NCBI GenBank assembly: GCA_026626905.1
Contig: JAPNUX010000003.1
Coordinates: forward strand, 248,001 to 312,000
Length of the DNA stretch: 64,000 bases
Direction: 5' to 3'
DNA from: Desulfurococcus sp.
Lineage (GTDB): Archaea; Thermoproteota; Thermoprotei_A; Sulfolobales; Desulfurococcaceae
Below the pieces are notes generated by a model. It was not told where the DNA came from, did not search any database, and worked only from the letters and a program-made list of their open reading frames with translations. Of the stretch, positions 1 through 8,270 are shown in pieces (the first letter of the stretch is position 1; each line of letters starts with the position of its first letter). Made by a program: the position numbers and the translations under genes.

Positions 1-234
1 ATACCATATCAGCTTGAAGTAATCTCAGGAGGTACAACTGATGCATCTATAATAGCATTGAATAAAGAGGGGGTTGCTGCAAGCACGATCTCTATTCCAG
101 CCAGATACATTCATAGTCCAGTCGAAGTAGTAGACTTAAAAGACCTGTACAATGCATCCCAGCTTGCAAAAGCATTCATAGAGGAGGTTACACCAGAATG
201 GATTAAGAGTGTTAAAGGAGTAGTAATAAAGTAG
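1..234 (+). CDS. M42 family aminopeptidase, C-terminal part (5' end outside window)
   Basis: Only the last 77 codons are present, reading in frame from base 1 to a TAG. The segment contains a GGTTDA motif followed by RYIHSP. These match the C-terminal catalytic core of the M42 (TET-type, dinuclear metal) aminopeptidase family, where the glycine-rich segment lies near the active site and the His is a metal ligand. These enzymes form large cytosolic tetrahedral complexes that trim peptides. Substrate preference cannot be read from this fragment. It is convergent with the amylase gene, whose stop lies only 7 bases away. The family call rests on a short but characteristic segment. Confidence 0.85.
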   Translation: MPYQLEVISGGTTDASIIALNKEGVAASTISIPARYIHSPVEVVDLKDLYNASQLAKAFIEEVTPEWIKSVKGVVIK

Positions 235-241
235 TAAGGGA

Positions 242-2395
242 TTAACCGCTATCTCTACCCAGCAGCAGAAAACCATATCTTCCCAGCTCTACATTCAACT
301 CATCCTCTACATCTATAGTTTCACCTGTGAGCAGATTAGTGAAGCGGCCTTTCACCCCTTCAATTCTCACAGTCTTCTTTTCCTCCGAGAGATTAGCGAT
401 CAAGTATACTTCCTCATTCTTAAACCACCTCCTAACGAGGATGACATCATCATTGATTACTAGAGCCTTGTAGAAACCATGCCTTAGCGGCTTCCACGCT
501 TTATAAATTGCGATCATTCTTCTAACGAAGCTGTATACTTCTATCACCCATTTATCTCTAGCCCATTCCATGGGTCTCCTGTTATCCGGGTCTCTACCCC
601 CCTCCATCCCTATCTCGTCACCATAGTAGACTGCAGGAGAACCAGGAAGCGTGAAGAGTAGAGCGTAGAGTAATTTAATCTTTCCTATATCACCTTTTAC
701 GTAGCTCATTATCCTTGGCGTGTCATGTGTTCCAAGGGTGTGATAGAGCGATATGGATTTATAGTGTGGTAGCTCTCCATACTCTACGGCGAGAGCCTCC
801 AGCATTTTAGTGGTAGGTAGGTTTTCATCTATGATTTTCTCTAGGAGTATTTTCCTCCAGTAGTAATCCATGGAGGAGTCAAAGTATTCAGCGTAGTAGA
901 CTGGGTAGTCGTTTAACTCGCCGAGTAGCAGGAATTCTCTGTAGATGCTTTTAATTTTCTCGTAGTATAGTTTAAGCCATGCATGGTATATCCCCATTGC
1001 AACATCAATACGGAATCCATCGACTCCTCTCTCAACCCAGAATCGTGTTATATTAGTGAAGTATTCGAGTACCTCAGGGTTCTCGTGGTTTAACTTAGGC
1101 ATATGCCATAAGTTGAAGAAGGACTCGTAGAAGGGGCTTGAATACTTCTCTCTCAGTTCCCTCAGCAGCTCCCCGAGGACACGGTAATCCATGGTTCTAC
1201 AGGCCTCCTTCAATAGCCTTGATACTCGGTGGAGATCCTCTCTTGAAGGTGTATCCCTGAAGAGATACCATGACCATGAAGCTGAACCCGGCCCTTCTTC
1301 TAGTGCTTTAATGAACATAGGGAAGCATACTCCAGTGTGGTGTAGTGTTATATCCAGGACAACCTTAATGTTCCTCTCGTGGAGTCTTCTAACAAGTTCA
1401 TCGAAGTCGTTGATTGTGCCGAGATATCTATCTATACTAGTGAAGTCGCTGATATCGTAGCGGTGGTACGAGCCTGCCTGGAAGATGGGTGTTAAATATA
1501 AGGCTTCTACGCCCAGGTCAGCTATATGATCTACTCTACGGATTATACCTTGGAGATCCCCTCCATAGTAGCCATGCTCTCTTGGAGCTGTACGCGTGAT
1601 CCTCGTAGGTGGATCGTTCCCGGGATCCCCGTTGTCGAAGCTATCGGGGAATATCTGATAGTATACTGTCCCCATGTACCACTCTAAACGGTCTGCTCCC
1701 GGTATACTTCTTGAGTGAACTATGATGGGGCTTGTATTATAGCCTACTCCCTCATCACCATAATAGTATTCTTCGCCGTGAAATCTCACGAGAAATCTAT
1801 AACTGTATACATTATTCTCGATGAATGGTAGATGATACTCGTATATAATGGTATCCTCGAAAGCATAGCTCGTAGCAGCTTTAAACTCCTCGCCTCTCCA
1901 AGCTACGAGCCTGGGCTCCTCGATCAATCTAGGTGTTCTAATTCTAACTACGAGTGTATCAAGGAATCTATGTAGAAATGCTTCATCCCCCTCATCGTGG
2001 ACTACTTCCTCGAGAGGATTATCTGATGGCTTAACAATAGATTTAGAGAGCTTGAATACCCCATGCCAGTCGTAGAAGGGTCTTACTTCGATGATCTCGT
2101 TGTTCTCCGGGTCAGGGATTATATCCCTTCCCTCAATGGAGTAGCCGTAAGGGTATACACCGGGCCATAGCTTTAAGATTATTCTACCACGAGAGCCTTC
2201 TCTGCTTAACCTTAAGTGTCCTGGAAACCATCCAGAGAATACTCCGATAAGGTATACTCTTCTGGCTTCACGTGGCCACGGTAGGCTGTACTCGACGAGA
2301 TACTTGCCTAAGCGGCCTCTACCTATGGTACTACGCCCTAGTATCTTGTACAATTCATCTACACCTGTAAACCCAGGTATAAGCCTAACTACCAT
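242..2395 (-). CDS. GH13 maltogenic amylase / cyclomaltodextrinase-type glycoside hydrolase
   Basis: 717-residue alpha-glucan hydrolase with all four GH13 signature regions. These are VVLDITLHH near 345-353, GFRIDVAMG near 461-468 (nucleophile D464), LLGELND near 490-496 (acid/base E493) and LGTHDTP near 554-560 (D558). Residues 1-110 form an extra beta-sandwich-like N-terminal segment, and 130-230 resemble the CBM34/CBM48-type module of neopullulanase-subfamily enzymes. No signal peptide is visible, so it probably acts in the cytosol on imported maltodextrins or cyclodextrins. Staphylothermus marinus has a maltogenic amylase of similar size with an additional N-terminal domain, which is the best comparison I know. 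It is the only carbohydrate-degrading enzyme in its neighbourhood. The ATG start directly follows a tandem TATA-containing repeat, consistent with a leaderless message. The exact product pattern is uncertain. Confidence 0.9.
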   Translation of the reverse strand: MVVRLIPGFTGVDELYKILGRSTIGRGRLGKYLVEYSLPWPREARRVYLIGVFSGWFPGHLRLSREGSRGRIILKLWPGVYPYGYSIEGRDIIPDPENNEIIEVRPFYDWHGVFKLSKSIVKPSDNPLEEVVHDEGDEAFLHRFLDTLVVRIRTPRLIEEPRLVAWRGEEFKAATSYAFEDTIIYEYHLPFIENNVYSYRFLVRFHGEEYYYGDEGVGYNTSPIIVHSRSIPGADRLEWYMGTVYYQIFPDSFDNGDPGNDPPTRITRTAPREHGYYGGDLQGIIRRVDHIADLGVEALYLTPIFQAGSYHRYDISDFTSIDRYLGTINDFDELVRRLHERNIKVVLDITLHHTGVCFPMFIKALEEGPGSASWSWYLFRDTPSREDLHRVSRLLKEACRTMDYRVLGELLRELREKYSSPFYESFFNLWHMPKLNHENPEVLEYFTNITRFWVERGVDGFRIDVAMGIYHAWLKLYYEKIKSIYREFLLLGELNDYPVYYAEYFDSSMDYYWRKILLEKIIDENLPTTKMLEALAVEYGELPHYKSISLYHTLGTHDTPRIMSYVKGDIGKIKLLYALLFTLPGSPAVYYGDEIGMEGGRDPDNRRPMEWARDKWVIEVYSFVRRMIAIYKAWKPLRHGFYKALVINDDVILVRRWFKNEEVYLIANLSEEKKTVRIEGVKGRFTNLLTGETIDVEDELNVELGRYGFLLLGRDSG

Positions 2396-2435
2396 AACTA
2401 TTTAAGCTTCACTTAAACTATTTAAGCTTCACTTA
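2396..2435 (-). promoter_or_regulatory. Tandem 20-bp duplication carrying two TATA boxes upstream of the amylase gene
   Basis: The 20-bp unit at 2396-2415 is repeated perfectly and without gap at 2416-2435. Read on the minus strand, each unit contains a GCTTAAATA TATA-like element. The distal box is centred about 27 bases upstream of the ATG, the right distance for a leaderless transcript. The proximal box lies only about 8 bases from the ATG and could not drive a start there. The distal copy is therefore the likely working promoter, and the proximal one fills the initiation region. Confidence 0.7.
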
Positions 2436-2490
2436 CCGCGCGTAGAAATAGTATTAGAGTTCTCCATGGAGAAGGATTTCATCAGGCTCT

Positions 2491-2769
2491 TCAACTACCT
2501 CCTGCTGCTGGAGGAAATATAGCTATAGTATCCCCGTCGTTTAGCTTAAGATCTTTAATGAATTGTATATGTCTTCCGTTAACTAGGATCAACCTGTCGC
2601 TTCGATAGCTATCGCCTGAAAAGACTTCGCTGAGAAAGTCTCTACCGAGAATCATGCTAGCTTTATGGATTGCCTCCTTGAAATCCCCTTTCTCTAATTC
2701 TACTTCAAGTTGGCTTACACCATACTTCTCTCTTAGCGTCGCAAACAACAATATTTTAACTTTAATCAA
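2491..2769 (-). CDS. moaD: MoaD/ThiS-family ubiquitin-like sulfur carrier
   Basis: 92-residue beta-grasp protein of the MoaD/ThiS family, expected to carry thiocarboxylate sulfur for pterin (Mo/W) cofactor synthesis. It starts KVKILLFATLREKYG, a typical MoaD first strand, and ends FPPAAGGS. The family normally ends exactly at the double glycine; here a Ser codon (AGT) sits between Gly-Gly and the stop. The gene lies 42 bases downstream of the aldehyde ferredoxin oxidoreductase gene on the same strand, the usual archaeal pairing, which points to a role in supplying the tungstopterin of that enzyme. A ThiS or tRNA-thiolation role is possible but less likely from context. Confidence 0.85.
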   Translation of the reverse strand: MIKVKILLFATLREKYGVSQLEVELEKGDFKEAIHKASMILGRDFLSEVFSGDSYRSDRLILVNGRHIQFIKDLKLNDGDTIAIFPPAAGGS

Positions 2770-2811
2770 GGACCTCCCCTGGTTGAGAATGACTTATAAA
2801 AAGATTTAAGT

Positions 2812-4674
2812 TTAAAGTTCTATGCCCAGCTCTCTCAGCTTCTCTTTTGTTGGAACCCCGTTTACCCAGCCTCTCAGCTCATAGTACTCTTTTAGCATAA
2901 CGTCTAGTTCAACCACGTGGCCTTTAGCAGGGCCTTCAGGCATGGGTTCTCTTAGCAGCCTGGGGGGTAGTATATCATCCTTAGCTGAGAAGCCATAAAG
3001 CGACATGATGTATCTCTCCAGGTTGTATATTCTCTCACCAATTGTTAAGACATCCTTCGATGTGAAGTTGAATCCAGCTATAGTGTTGAAGAGTCTAGCG
3101 TAGTCTTCAGCGTTAATCTCAAATGTCGTGAAGAGGCAGTTGACAGCCGAGTTAACAACAGCTGTGAGATCCTGGAATAACTTAGCTAGCCTAGCTTTCC
3201 CTGCAGGTGTAAGCGGGTCAGTTTTCTCCGGTATCCCGAGGACCTCTGATGACACAGTGTAACCTGTGACGTGGCATCCACCTCTATTCGCTGTAGCATA
3301 GGTTAATCCAATGCCCTTAATCGCTCTTGGATCGTATGCTGGCATCTCTAATCCTTTAACGCTCATGCTTAACTCTGGTGCACCGTACATTTCGGCAAGC
3401 CTCTTGCTACCTAGTGCTAGCTTGGCTCCAAAACCACTCTTATAGGCTGTTCTCCACACGGCTTCTACTAGTGCTGCTGGGTTGCCGAATCTTAGATCCA
3501 TGCCTTCCAAGTCTTCTTCAGGTATCAGCCCCTTCTCGTAGAGCTCCATGGCGGTTGCAATCGTAGAACCCATGCTTATAGTATCTAAGCCTAGTTCATC
3601 GCAGAGGTGGTTGGCTTTAATAATAGCCTCTAAGTCTACTACTCCTGTATCATTCCCTAGAGCCCATATCGATTCGTATTCAGGTCCCTCAGTGTAGAGT
3701 ATCTGGTAAGGCCCGAATTTAACACTGGAGACTCTCCCACAACCTATCTGGCACCCCCAGCACGGCCTACGCTTTATAAGATACTTGGCAGCCAGTGTTT
3801 CACCACTAATCTTATCGGCTTCAGGATTATAGCCGCTCTGCCAGTTCTTGAATGGTAACCCGCCAACCTGGTTTATTATATTAACTAAGACAGCGGTACC
3901 ATACTTGGGTAGGGCTTCACCTGTCACAGGATTCTTCCGCAGCCTCTCGATTAGCTCAATAGAGAGCTTCTTGTACTCCTCTGGTTCAGCTACAGCTGGC
4001 TGCTGGCTTCCCGCTACTACAATCGCTTTAAGCTTCTTAGATCCCATTACAGCTCCAAGACCTGTTCTTCCAGCTGCTCTATGCTCGTCGTTAATTATTG
4101 ATGCTATAAGAACCTGGTTCTCTCCAGCGGGACCTATACACGCAACACTGGTATTCTTGTGGCCTATTCTCCTTGTGAGTATGCGTGTTGTATCAAACGT
4201 ATTTAACCCCCATAGGTCGCCGGCATTCTTGATGTCTACATGTCCTTCCACTATCTCAATGTAAACGGGTCTCTCAGCCTGCCCCTCAATAAAGATCATA
4301 TCATATCCAGCAAACTTCAGGTAGGGGCCGAACTCACCACCGCTGTTAGCACTGCCCACCGAGCCTGTGAGAGGGCTTCTTAACGCCATAACATGGTATC
4401 TCCCAGGTGCTGGAGCCCCCGCAATGCCTGTTATAGGCCCAGTTGTAAAGGCTAATACGTTTTCAGGGCCCAGGGGGTCAATATCGCGTGGTGCAATACC
4501 TTTACTCATATACTCCTTCAGGTACTTCTTGTAGAATACGTGTAGCGCGTAGCCTTTTCCTCCAATATACTTCCTAGCTGCTTCCTCATCAATAGATTCC
4601 ACGCGTATCCTCTCATCAGTTAAATTAACGTAGAGGATTCTACCAGTATATCCTCCCTTCAAGAGGCACACCAC
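2812..4674 (-). CDS. aor: Aldehyde:ferredoxin oxidoreductase (tungsten enzyme)
   Basis: 620-residue cytosolic enzyme that oxidises aldehydes to carboxylic acids and reduces ferredoxin, with bis-tungstopterin and one [4Fe-4S] cluster. The N-terminal half has the AOR hallmark around GRYHVMALRSPLTGSVGSAN (about 91-110) and the second domain GPAGEN and INDEHRAAGRTGLGAVMGSKK. Cluster ligands are C305, C308 and C312 in CWGCQIGC, plus C513 in the AVNCLF segment. The length matches the AOR subfamily (about 600). The start is a GTG. A TTTATATA box on the minus strand at 4701-4708 is centred 30 bases upstream, so the mRNA is probably leaderless. An internal TTG five codons later is an alternative start. 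The partner ferredoxin may be the one encoded at 37.5 kb. Confidence 0.95.
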   Translation of the reverse strand: MVCLLKGGYTGRILYVNLTDERIRVESIDEEAARKYIGGKGYALHVFYKKYLKEYMSKGIAPRDIDPLGPENVLAFTTGPITGIAGAPAPGRYHVMALRSPLTGSVGSANSGGEFGPYLKFAGYDMIFIEGQAERPVYIEIVEGHVDIKNAGDLWGLNTFDTTRILTRRIGHKNTSVACIGPAGENQVLIASIINDEHRAAGRTGLGAVMGSKKLKAIVVAGSQQPAVAEPEEYKKLSIELIERLRKNPVTGEALPKYGTAVLVNIINQVGGLPFKNWQSGYNPEADKISGETLAAKYLIKRRPCWGCQIGCGRVSSVKFGPYQILYTEGPEYESIWALGNDTGVVDLEAIIKANHLCDELGLDTISMGSTIATAMELYEKGLIPEEDLEGMDLRFGNPAALVEAVWRTAYKSGFGAKLALGSKRLAEMYGAPELSMSVKGLEMPAYDPRAIKGIGLTYATANRGGCHVTGYTVSSEVLGIPEKTDPLTPAGKARLAKLFQDLTAVVNSAVNCLFTTFEINAEDYARLFNTIAGFNFTSKDVLTIGERIYNLERYIMSLYGFSAKDDILPPRLLREPMPEGPAKGHVVELDVMLKEYYELRGWVNGVPTKEKLRELGIEL

Positions 4675-4700
4675 TTCAATGTGATCGGTAGTTAATCATG

Positions 4701-4708
4701 TATATAAA
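4701..4708 (-). promoter_or_regulatory. TATA box for the aor-moaD operon
   Basis: TTTATATA on the minus strand, about 30 bases upstream of the GTG start of the oxidoreductase. This is the spacing of a leaderless archaeal promoter. Confidence 0.6.
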
Positions 4709-4878
4709 TCTTCTATTTACATGTACATTTAATATTGTGAAGAATGAATCATATAGAGTCATCTTGAAGTTTTAAATAATCGTCTTAATAGCCCTACAAG
4801 CCTGCTGAGAGCGCATTAGCCATAAAGCTAATTAAGCTGTAATCACTATAATTACTGCCAGCATAGAGGATGAATTAA

Positions 4879-5814
4879 ATGACATTCTATGATACTGTGA
4901 GAAAGATTCTTATTGATGGAGAACTTTTAATTGAAAGAGAGAAGGAGTTAAAGATAATCATCGCGTCAATGCTTGCAAGAGGACACATCGTGCTAGAGGG
5001 TGTTCCAGGTGTTGCGAAAACCTATACTGCTAAAGCGGTTTCAAAGCTACTCGGATTAGAGTTTAAGCGTGTTCAAATGACCCCTGACCTCCTTCCATCC
5101 GATATTATAGGCTACGTTGTCTTCGACCAGAGAACCGGTGGCTTCACAGTTAGAAAAGGCCCGATCTTCACGAATATACTCCTAGTTGACGAGGTGAACA
5201 GGGCTTCTCCTAGAACTCAGTCAGCTCTGCTTGAAGCTATGCAGGAGAGGCAGGTGACAATTGAAGGCGAGACCTTTAGGCTTCCAGAGCCTTTCATGGT
5301 GCTGGCAACCATGAACCCTATTGAAATGGAGGGAGTTTTCCCGCTGCCTGAAGCCCAGCTTGACAGATTTCTAGCTAAGATCACGGTAGGCTATACATCC
5401 CACGAGGGTCTTGTAAAGATAATCAAGCGGGCTGATGAAATAGAGAGAATTATAGGAGAGTTAAAGCCTGTGCTTACACGCGATGAACTACTCGATGAAA
5501 TCAAGAGGGCAGGGGAGGTTAGAGTCGACGACTCCATATACGACTATATAGCGTTAATCGTAGAGGAGACCCGAAGGCATGCTGCTGTAAGACTCGGGGC
5601 TTCACCTAGAGCCGGCATAGCTCTTCTTAAAATAGCGAGGTCGATAGCCTACATTAATGGTAGAAGCTACGTGATCCCTGATGACGTGCGAGAGGCCTGT
5701 AAGCCAGTGCTATCTCACAGACTGGTACTCAAGCCTGAGTACGAGATCCAAGGACTCCCCGTGGAGAAAGTAATAGATGATGTCTTATCTAGAGTAAAGG
5801 TGCCGGCACCGTGA
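4879..5814 (+). CDS. moxR: MoxR-type AAA+ ATPase
   Basis: 311-residue AAA+ ATPase of the MoxR family. Walker A is GVPGVAKT at 41-48, and Walker B is [10 protein letters not shown] near 101-110 with D104/E105. Sensor-like ATMNP follows, then an AAA lid containing [16 protein letters not shown]. MoxR proteins act as chaperone-like ATPases that mature or remodel protein complexes, usually with a DUF58/von-Willebrand-like partner. It heads a six-gene same-strand cluster ending with a DUF58 protein, and its stop overlaps the next start by four bases. A GAGG site lies 8 bases before the ATG. The client complex is unknown; the flanking membrane proteins suggest a membrane-associated substrate. Confidence 0.93.
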   Translation: MTFYDTVRKILIDGELLIEREKELKIIIASMLARGHIVLEGVPGVAKTYTAKAVSKLLGLEFKRVQMTPDLLPSDIIGYVVFDQRTGGFTVRKGPIFTNILLVDEVNRASPRTQSALLEAMQERQVTIEGETFRLPEPFMVLATMNPIEMEGVFPLPEAQLDRFLAKITVGYTSHEGLVKIIKRADEIERIIGELKPVLTRDELLDEIKRAGEVRVDDSIYDYIALIVEETRRHAAVRLGASPRAGIALLKIARSIAYINGRSYVIPDDVREACKPVLSHRLVLKPEYEIQGLPVEKVIDDVLSRVKVPAP

Positions 5815-6923
5815 GAAGACTTCCAGCAATCCTTGTTTTCACTCTCATGCTCGTTCTTTCAGCCCCAGTAGCACTCTCGGAGGAAAGACATACACCCGGG
5901 TTCCCACTTCAAACCCAGCCTCCTCAAAGCCTAGATGAAATAGCACGTGAATCACTCAACGTGACGGATATTAAAATAAGCTCTCTCAACGAGACTGTGA
6001 TTAGAGAGCTCCTTGGGAATCTTACAGCAAGTGGACTGCTTAATGAATCGTATAGTAGCATGGTTAATAGGACTCTTGAGAGTAACACCACCACTCTTCT
6101 CGCTAACATTAACAATACCAGTCTTCAAGCAATGCTTAGAAGCCTCCTCGAGAAGAACGAGGTTTCACCTGAAAATATAGCATCAATACTAGAGTACATT
6201 GATACATTAAAGGCTAGAGGTGAATTAAGCTCCAGCGATGAGCTAGCTGTATACCGTATACTAGCAGACCTAGCCTCTAAGAAGGGGGATTCACTACTAG
6301 CATCAATGCTTATGAGTAGAATGCTCACGGCGATCATGGAGGCAGCGGGACATCAATCCCTATATCAGGAGAGTATTCCAGCAGGCGTCTCAACACCTAT
6401 ACTAGGATTAAAGGCTCCGGGAGCATTCACACCCCAGGGCTTCAAGATACCGATGCCAGTACTACCTGGTTTAACCGGGTTCCTCAGCCTCCAGCTAGCT
6501 ACTCCACTTCTTGTATTCACAGCTATATTCGCCTTAGTACTCTTAACAACTTCGCAGAGAGCTAGAATAACCGGTATTCTCGGAAGAGTGTACTCCGAGA
6601 TCCACTTAAAGCTAGCTAGGAGTAGCGCCGTGAAAACTACTGCACCAGGCGACTGCATATCAGCTTACTGGGCTAGTATATCCTTCATCAAACAGAGGTA
6701 CGGTTACTCCAAGATGCCAAGTGAAACGCACAGAGAGTACCTAAGGAGAGTTTCAGGCAAGCTCCCCTCAAGGGAAGCCGCGTTGCTCGAGGAGATAACA
6801 ATGCTCTACGAGGAGTGCAGGTTCAACCCGCTGCTAGCAAATAGAAGAGAAGTAGATGAAAAAACCGTTAGAAAGTATATTGAGCTGGTGAGCCTAGTTG
6901 AAGAAGGGAAGGTTCGTTCTTGA
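5811..6923 (+). CDS. Membrane protein with signal peptide and C-terminal DUF4129 domain
   Basis: 370 residues. Residues 1-23 look like a secretion signal. Residues 25-225 are a predicted external region rich in Asn-Xaa-Ser/Thr sequons and in helix-forming segments. A single membrane helix lies near 228-247. The cytoplasmic C-terminus (about 280-365) has the DUF4129 pattern [13 protein letters not shown] followed by [12 protein letters not shown]4129 is commonly encoded with MoxR and DUF58, sometimes in transglutaminase proteins; no transglutaminase core is present here. The start overlaps moxR in a GTGA arrangement, indicating translational coupling. Exact function unknown; the gene order supports a role in a MoxR-dependent envelope complex. 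Confidence 0.7.
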   Translation: MRRLPAILVFTLMLVLSAPVALSEERHTPGFPLQTQPPQSLDEIARESLNVTDIKISSLNETVIRELLGNLTASGLLNESYSSMVNRTLESNTTTLLANINNTSLQAMLRSLLEKNEVSPENIASILEYIDTLKARGELSSSDELAVYRILADLASKKGDSLLASMLMSRMLTAIMEAAGHQSLYQESIPAGVSTPILGLKAPGAFTPQGFKIPMPVLPGLTGFLSLQLATPLLVFTAIFALVLLTTSQRARITGILGRVYSEIHLKLARSSAVKTTAPGDCISAYWASISFIKQRYGYSKMPSETHREYLRRVSGKLPSREAALLEEITMLYEECRFNPLLANRREVDEKTVRKYIELVSLVEEGKVRS

Positions 6924-8034
6924 AGCTGGTAGAAGGATCACAGCACTTCTACTAGTCTACGATGCCCTAGTCCTTCTAAACGTGTATCACGGTAAGCCCT
7001 TTGATGCCGTGTTTGCTGGAGGCTATAGTGCTGCAGGCATCATAGTAATGGTTCTCGCAGGCTTAACGTTTGTAGCTGGGAGTTTAACCTTATACATGCT
7101 ATCGCTCTCAGTTCTCGTCCTGCTTTCAGCTGTAGAAGGCTTGATCCCCTTGTACTCGATAGCAGGGTTGTTAGTGATGCTGGTGCTGGACACGCTCTTA
7201 CAAGTGTATAGGGGTGGTGAGGTATCATGGATTGGACTAGACTACCGTGGTGTGCTTAAATCACTAGCTTCAGTGACTGCTGTGTGCACGCCGATACTGC
7301 TACTTATAGCTTTAACAATATTCCTCACCATGCAGGTATTCAAGAGCATTTTAGGAGCTGCGAGCAGGGTAGTAGCGTTGAATCCCCTGCTCTCACCTAT
7401 ACTAAATTCAAGGTTTTTCACTATAGTTTTAACAGTAGCACTCCTAGTATACTTATACAGCATCTTTAAGCTTGTAATCGATATTGCTTTAACAGTCATG
7501 ATCCCCTCTAGAAGCAGCGTGCTCGAGGAGCTCCTCGATGAATCATCAATAAATAAGGTGTTTGCAATCCCCTTCACCTGGATCCTGAGGCTTCCAGTAG
7601 TATTCCTAGTATACCCTGCCATCTACGCTATACTCCACGGTGTTTACCTACCCGTTGTACTGGATAATCTACCGGCTACTGCTATCACTAGTTCACAGTA
7701 CTTCCAGATAGCCGTGGATTACGCTATCGGTCTAGTAGCCTTTACACTCTCAGCGATGACAGTCAAATGGCTTATGGACTGGGTTAGCCTGCTAGGGGAA
7801 CTTAATGAAGGTGTTAAACCCCCAGGTCTCACCGGTATTCTAGCTCCACCCTTACTCATCTATGTTTCAGCAGTGATTCTCTCGTTGGAGAAGGGGGTCT
7901 CCCTGCTAGCAGCAGTGTTTAACCCTGATGTAGCTGGATTATCTAGTCTAATAGCCTCTGGGTATAGTGATATGGGAGCTCTTATAATATCCTTAGTAAG
8001 CGATTTATTGAGGATGCTTGGTGCTCTGCCATGA
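6898..8034 (+). CDS. Polytopic membrane protein of the MoxR-DUF58 operon
   Basis: 378 residues, very hydrophobic, with about nine or ten predicted membrane helices separated by short loops. I do not recognise a named family. The start is a TTG preceded by GGTGAG and lies 26 bases inside the previous gene. The end overlaps the following small membrane protein by four bases. Such tight coupling implies that it is made with the MoxR/DUF4129/DUF58 set and is probably the integral membrane component of that system. No catalytic motif is apparent. Confidence 0.7.
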   Translation: MKKGRFVLEAGRRITALLLVYDALVLLNVYHGKPFDAVFAGGYSAAGIIVMVLAGLTFVAGSLTLYMLSLSVLVLLSAVEGLIPLYSIAGLLVMLVLDTLLQVYRGGEVSWIGLDYRGVLKSLASVTAVCTPILLLIALTIFLTMQVFKSILGAASRVVALNPLLSPILNSRFFTIVLTVALLVYLYSIFKLVIDIALTVMIPSRSSVLEELLDESSINKVFAIPFTWILRLPVVFLVYPAIYAILHGVYLPVVLDNLPATAITSSQYFQIAVDYAIGLVAFTLSAMTVKWLMDWVSLLGELNEGVKPPGLTGILAPPLLIYVSAVILSLEKGVSLLAAVFNPDVAGLSSLIASGYSDMGALIISLVSDLLRMLGALP

Positions 8035-8270
8035 GCAAGATACTTAAATCGAGGGAAGCAGGCTTCCCTATACTATTATCCCTTGGTGTAGCTGTAATGG
8101 CTCTCTCAATATGGATGCTCCTCTTATCAGTAAGCTACATGGAGTCAGCATTAATTGGAGTATCCTTGCTCTCCGCTCTCATAGGCTTCTCCCTGCTCTC
8201 TGCATCCCTCTATATTCTGAGGCTGGCTGTATATGTCTACGCGTCGAGTAAAAGCAGGAGTGAAACCTAG
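8031..8270 (+). CDS. Small two-helix membrane protein
   Basis: 79 residues with two hydrophobic helices (about 12-33 and 40-68) and a basic, Ser-rich tail. The ATG overlaps the preceding stop in an ATGA arrangement, and the 3' end overlaps the next gene by 38 bases. The position between two operon members and the codon use like its neighbours support a real gene. Function unknown. It may be an accessory subunit of the same membrane complex. Confidence 0.65.
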   Translation: MSKILKSREAGFPILLSLGVAVMALSIWMLLLSVSYMESALIGVSLLSALIGFSLLSASLYILRLAVYVYASSKSRSET

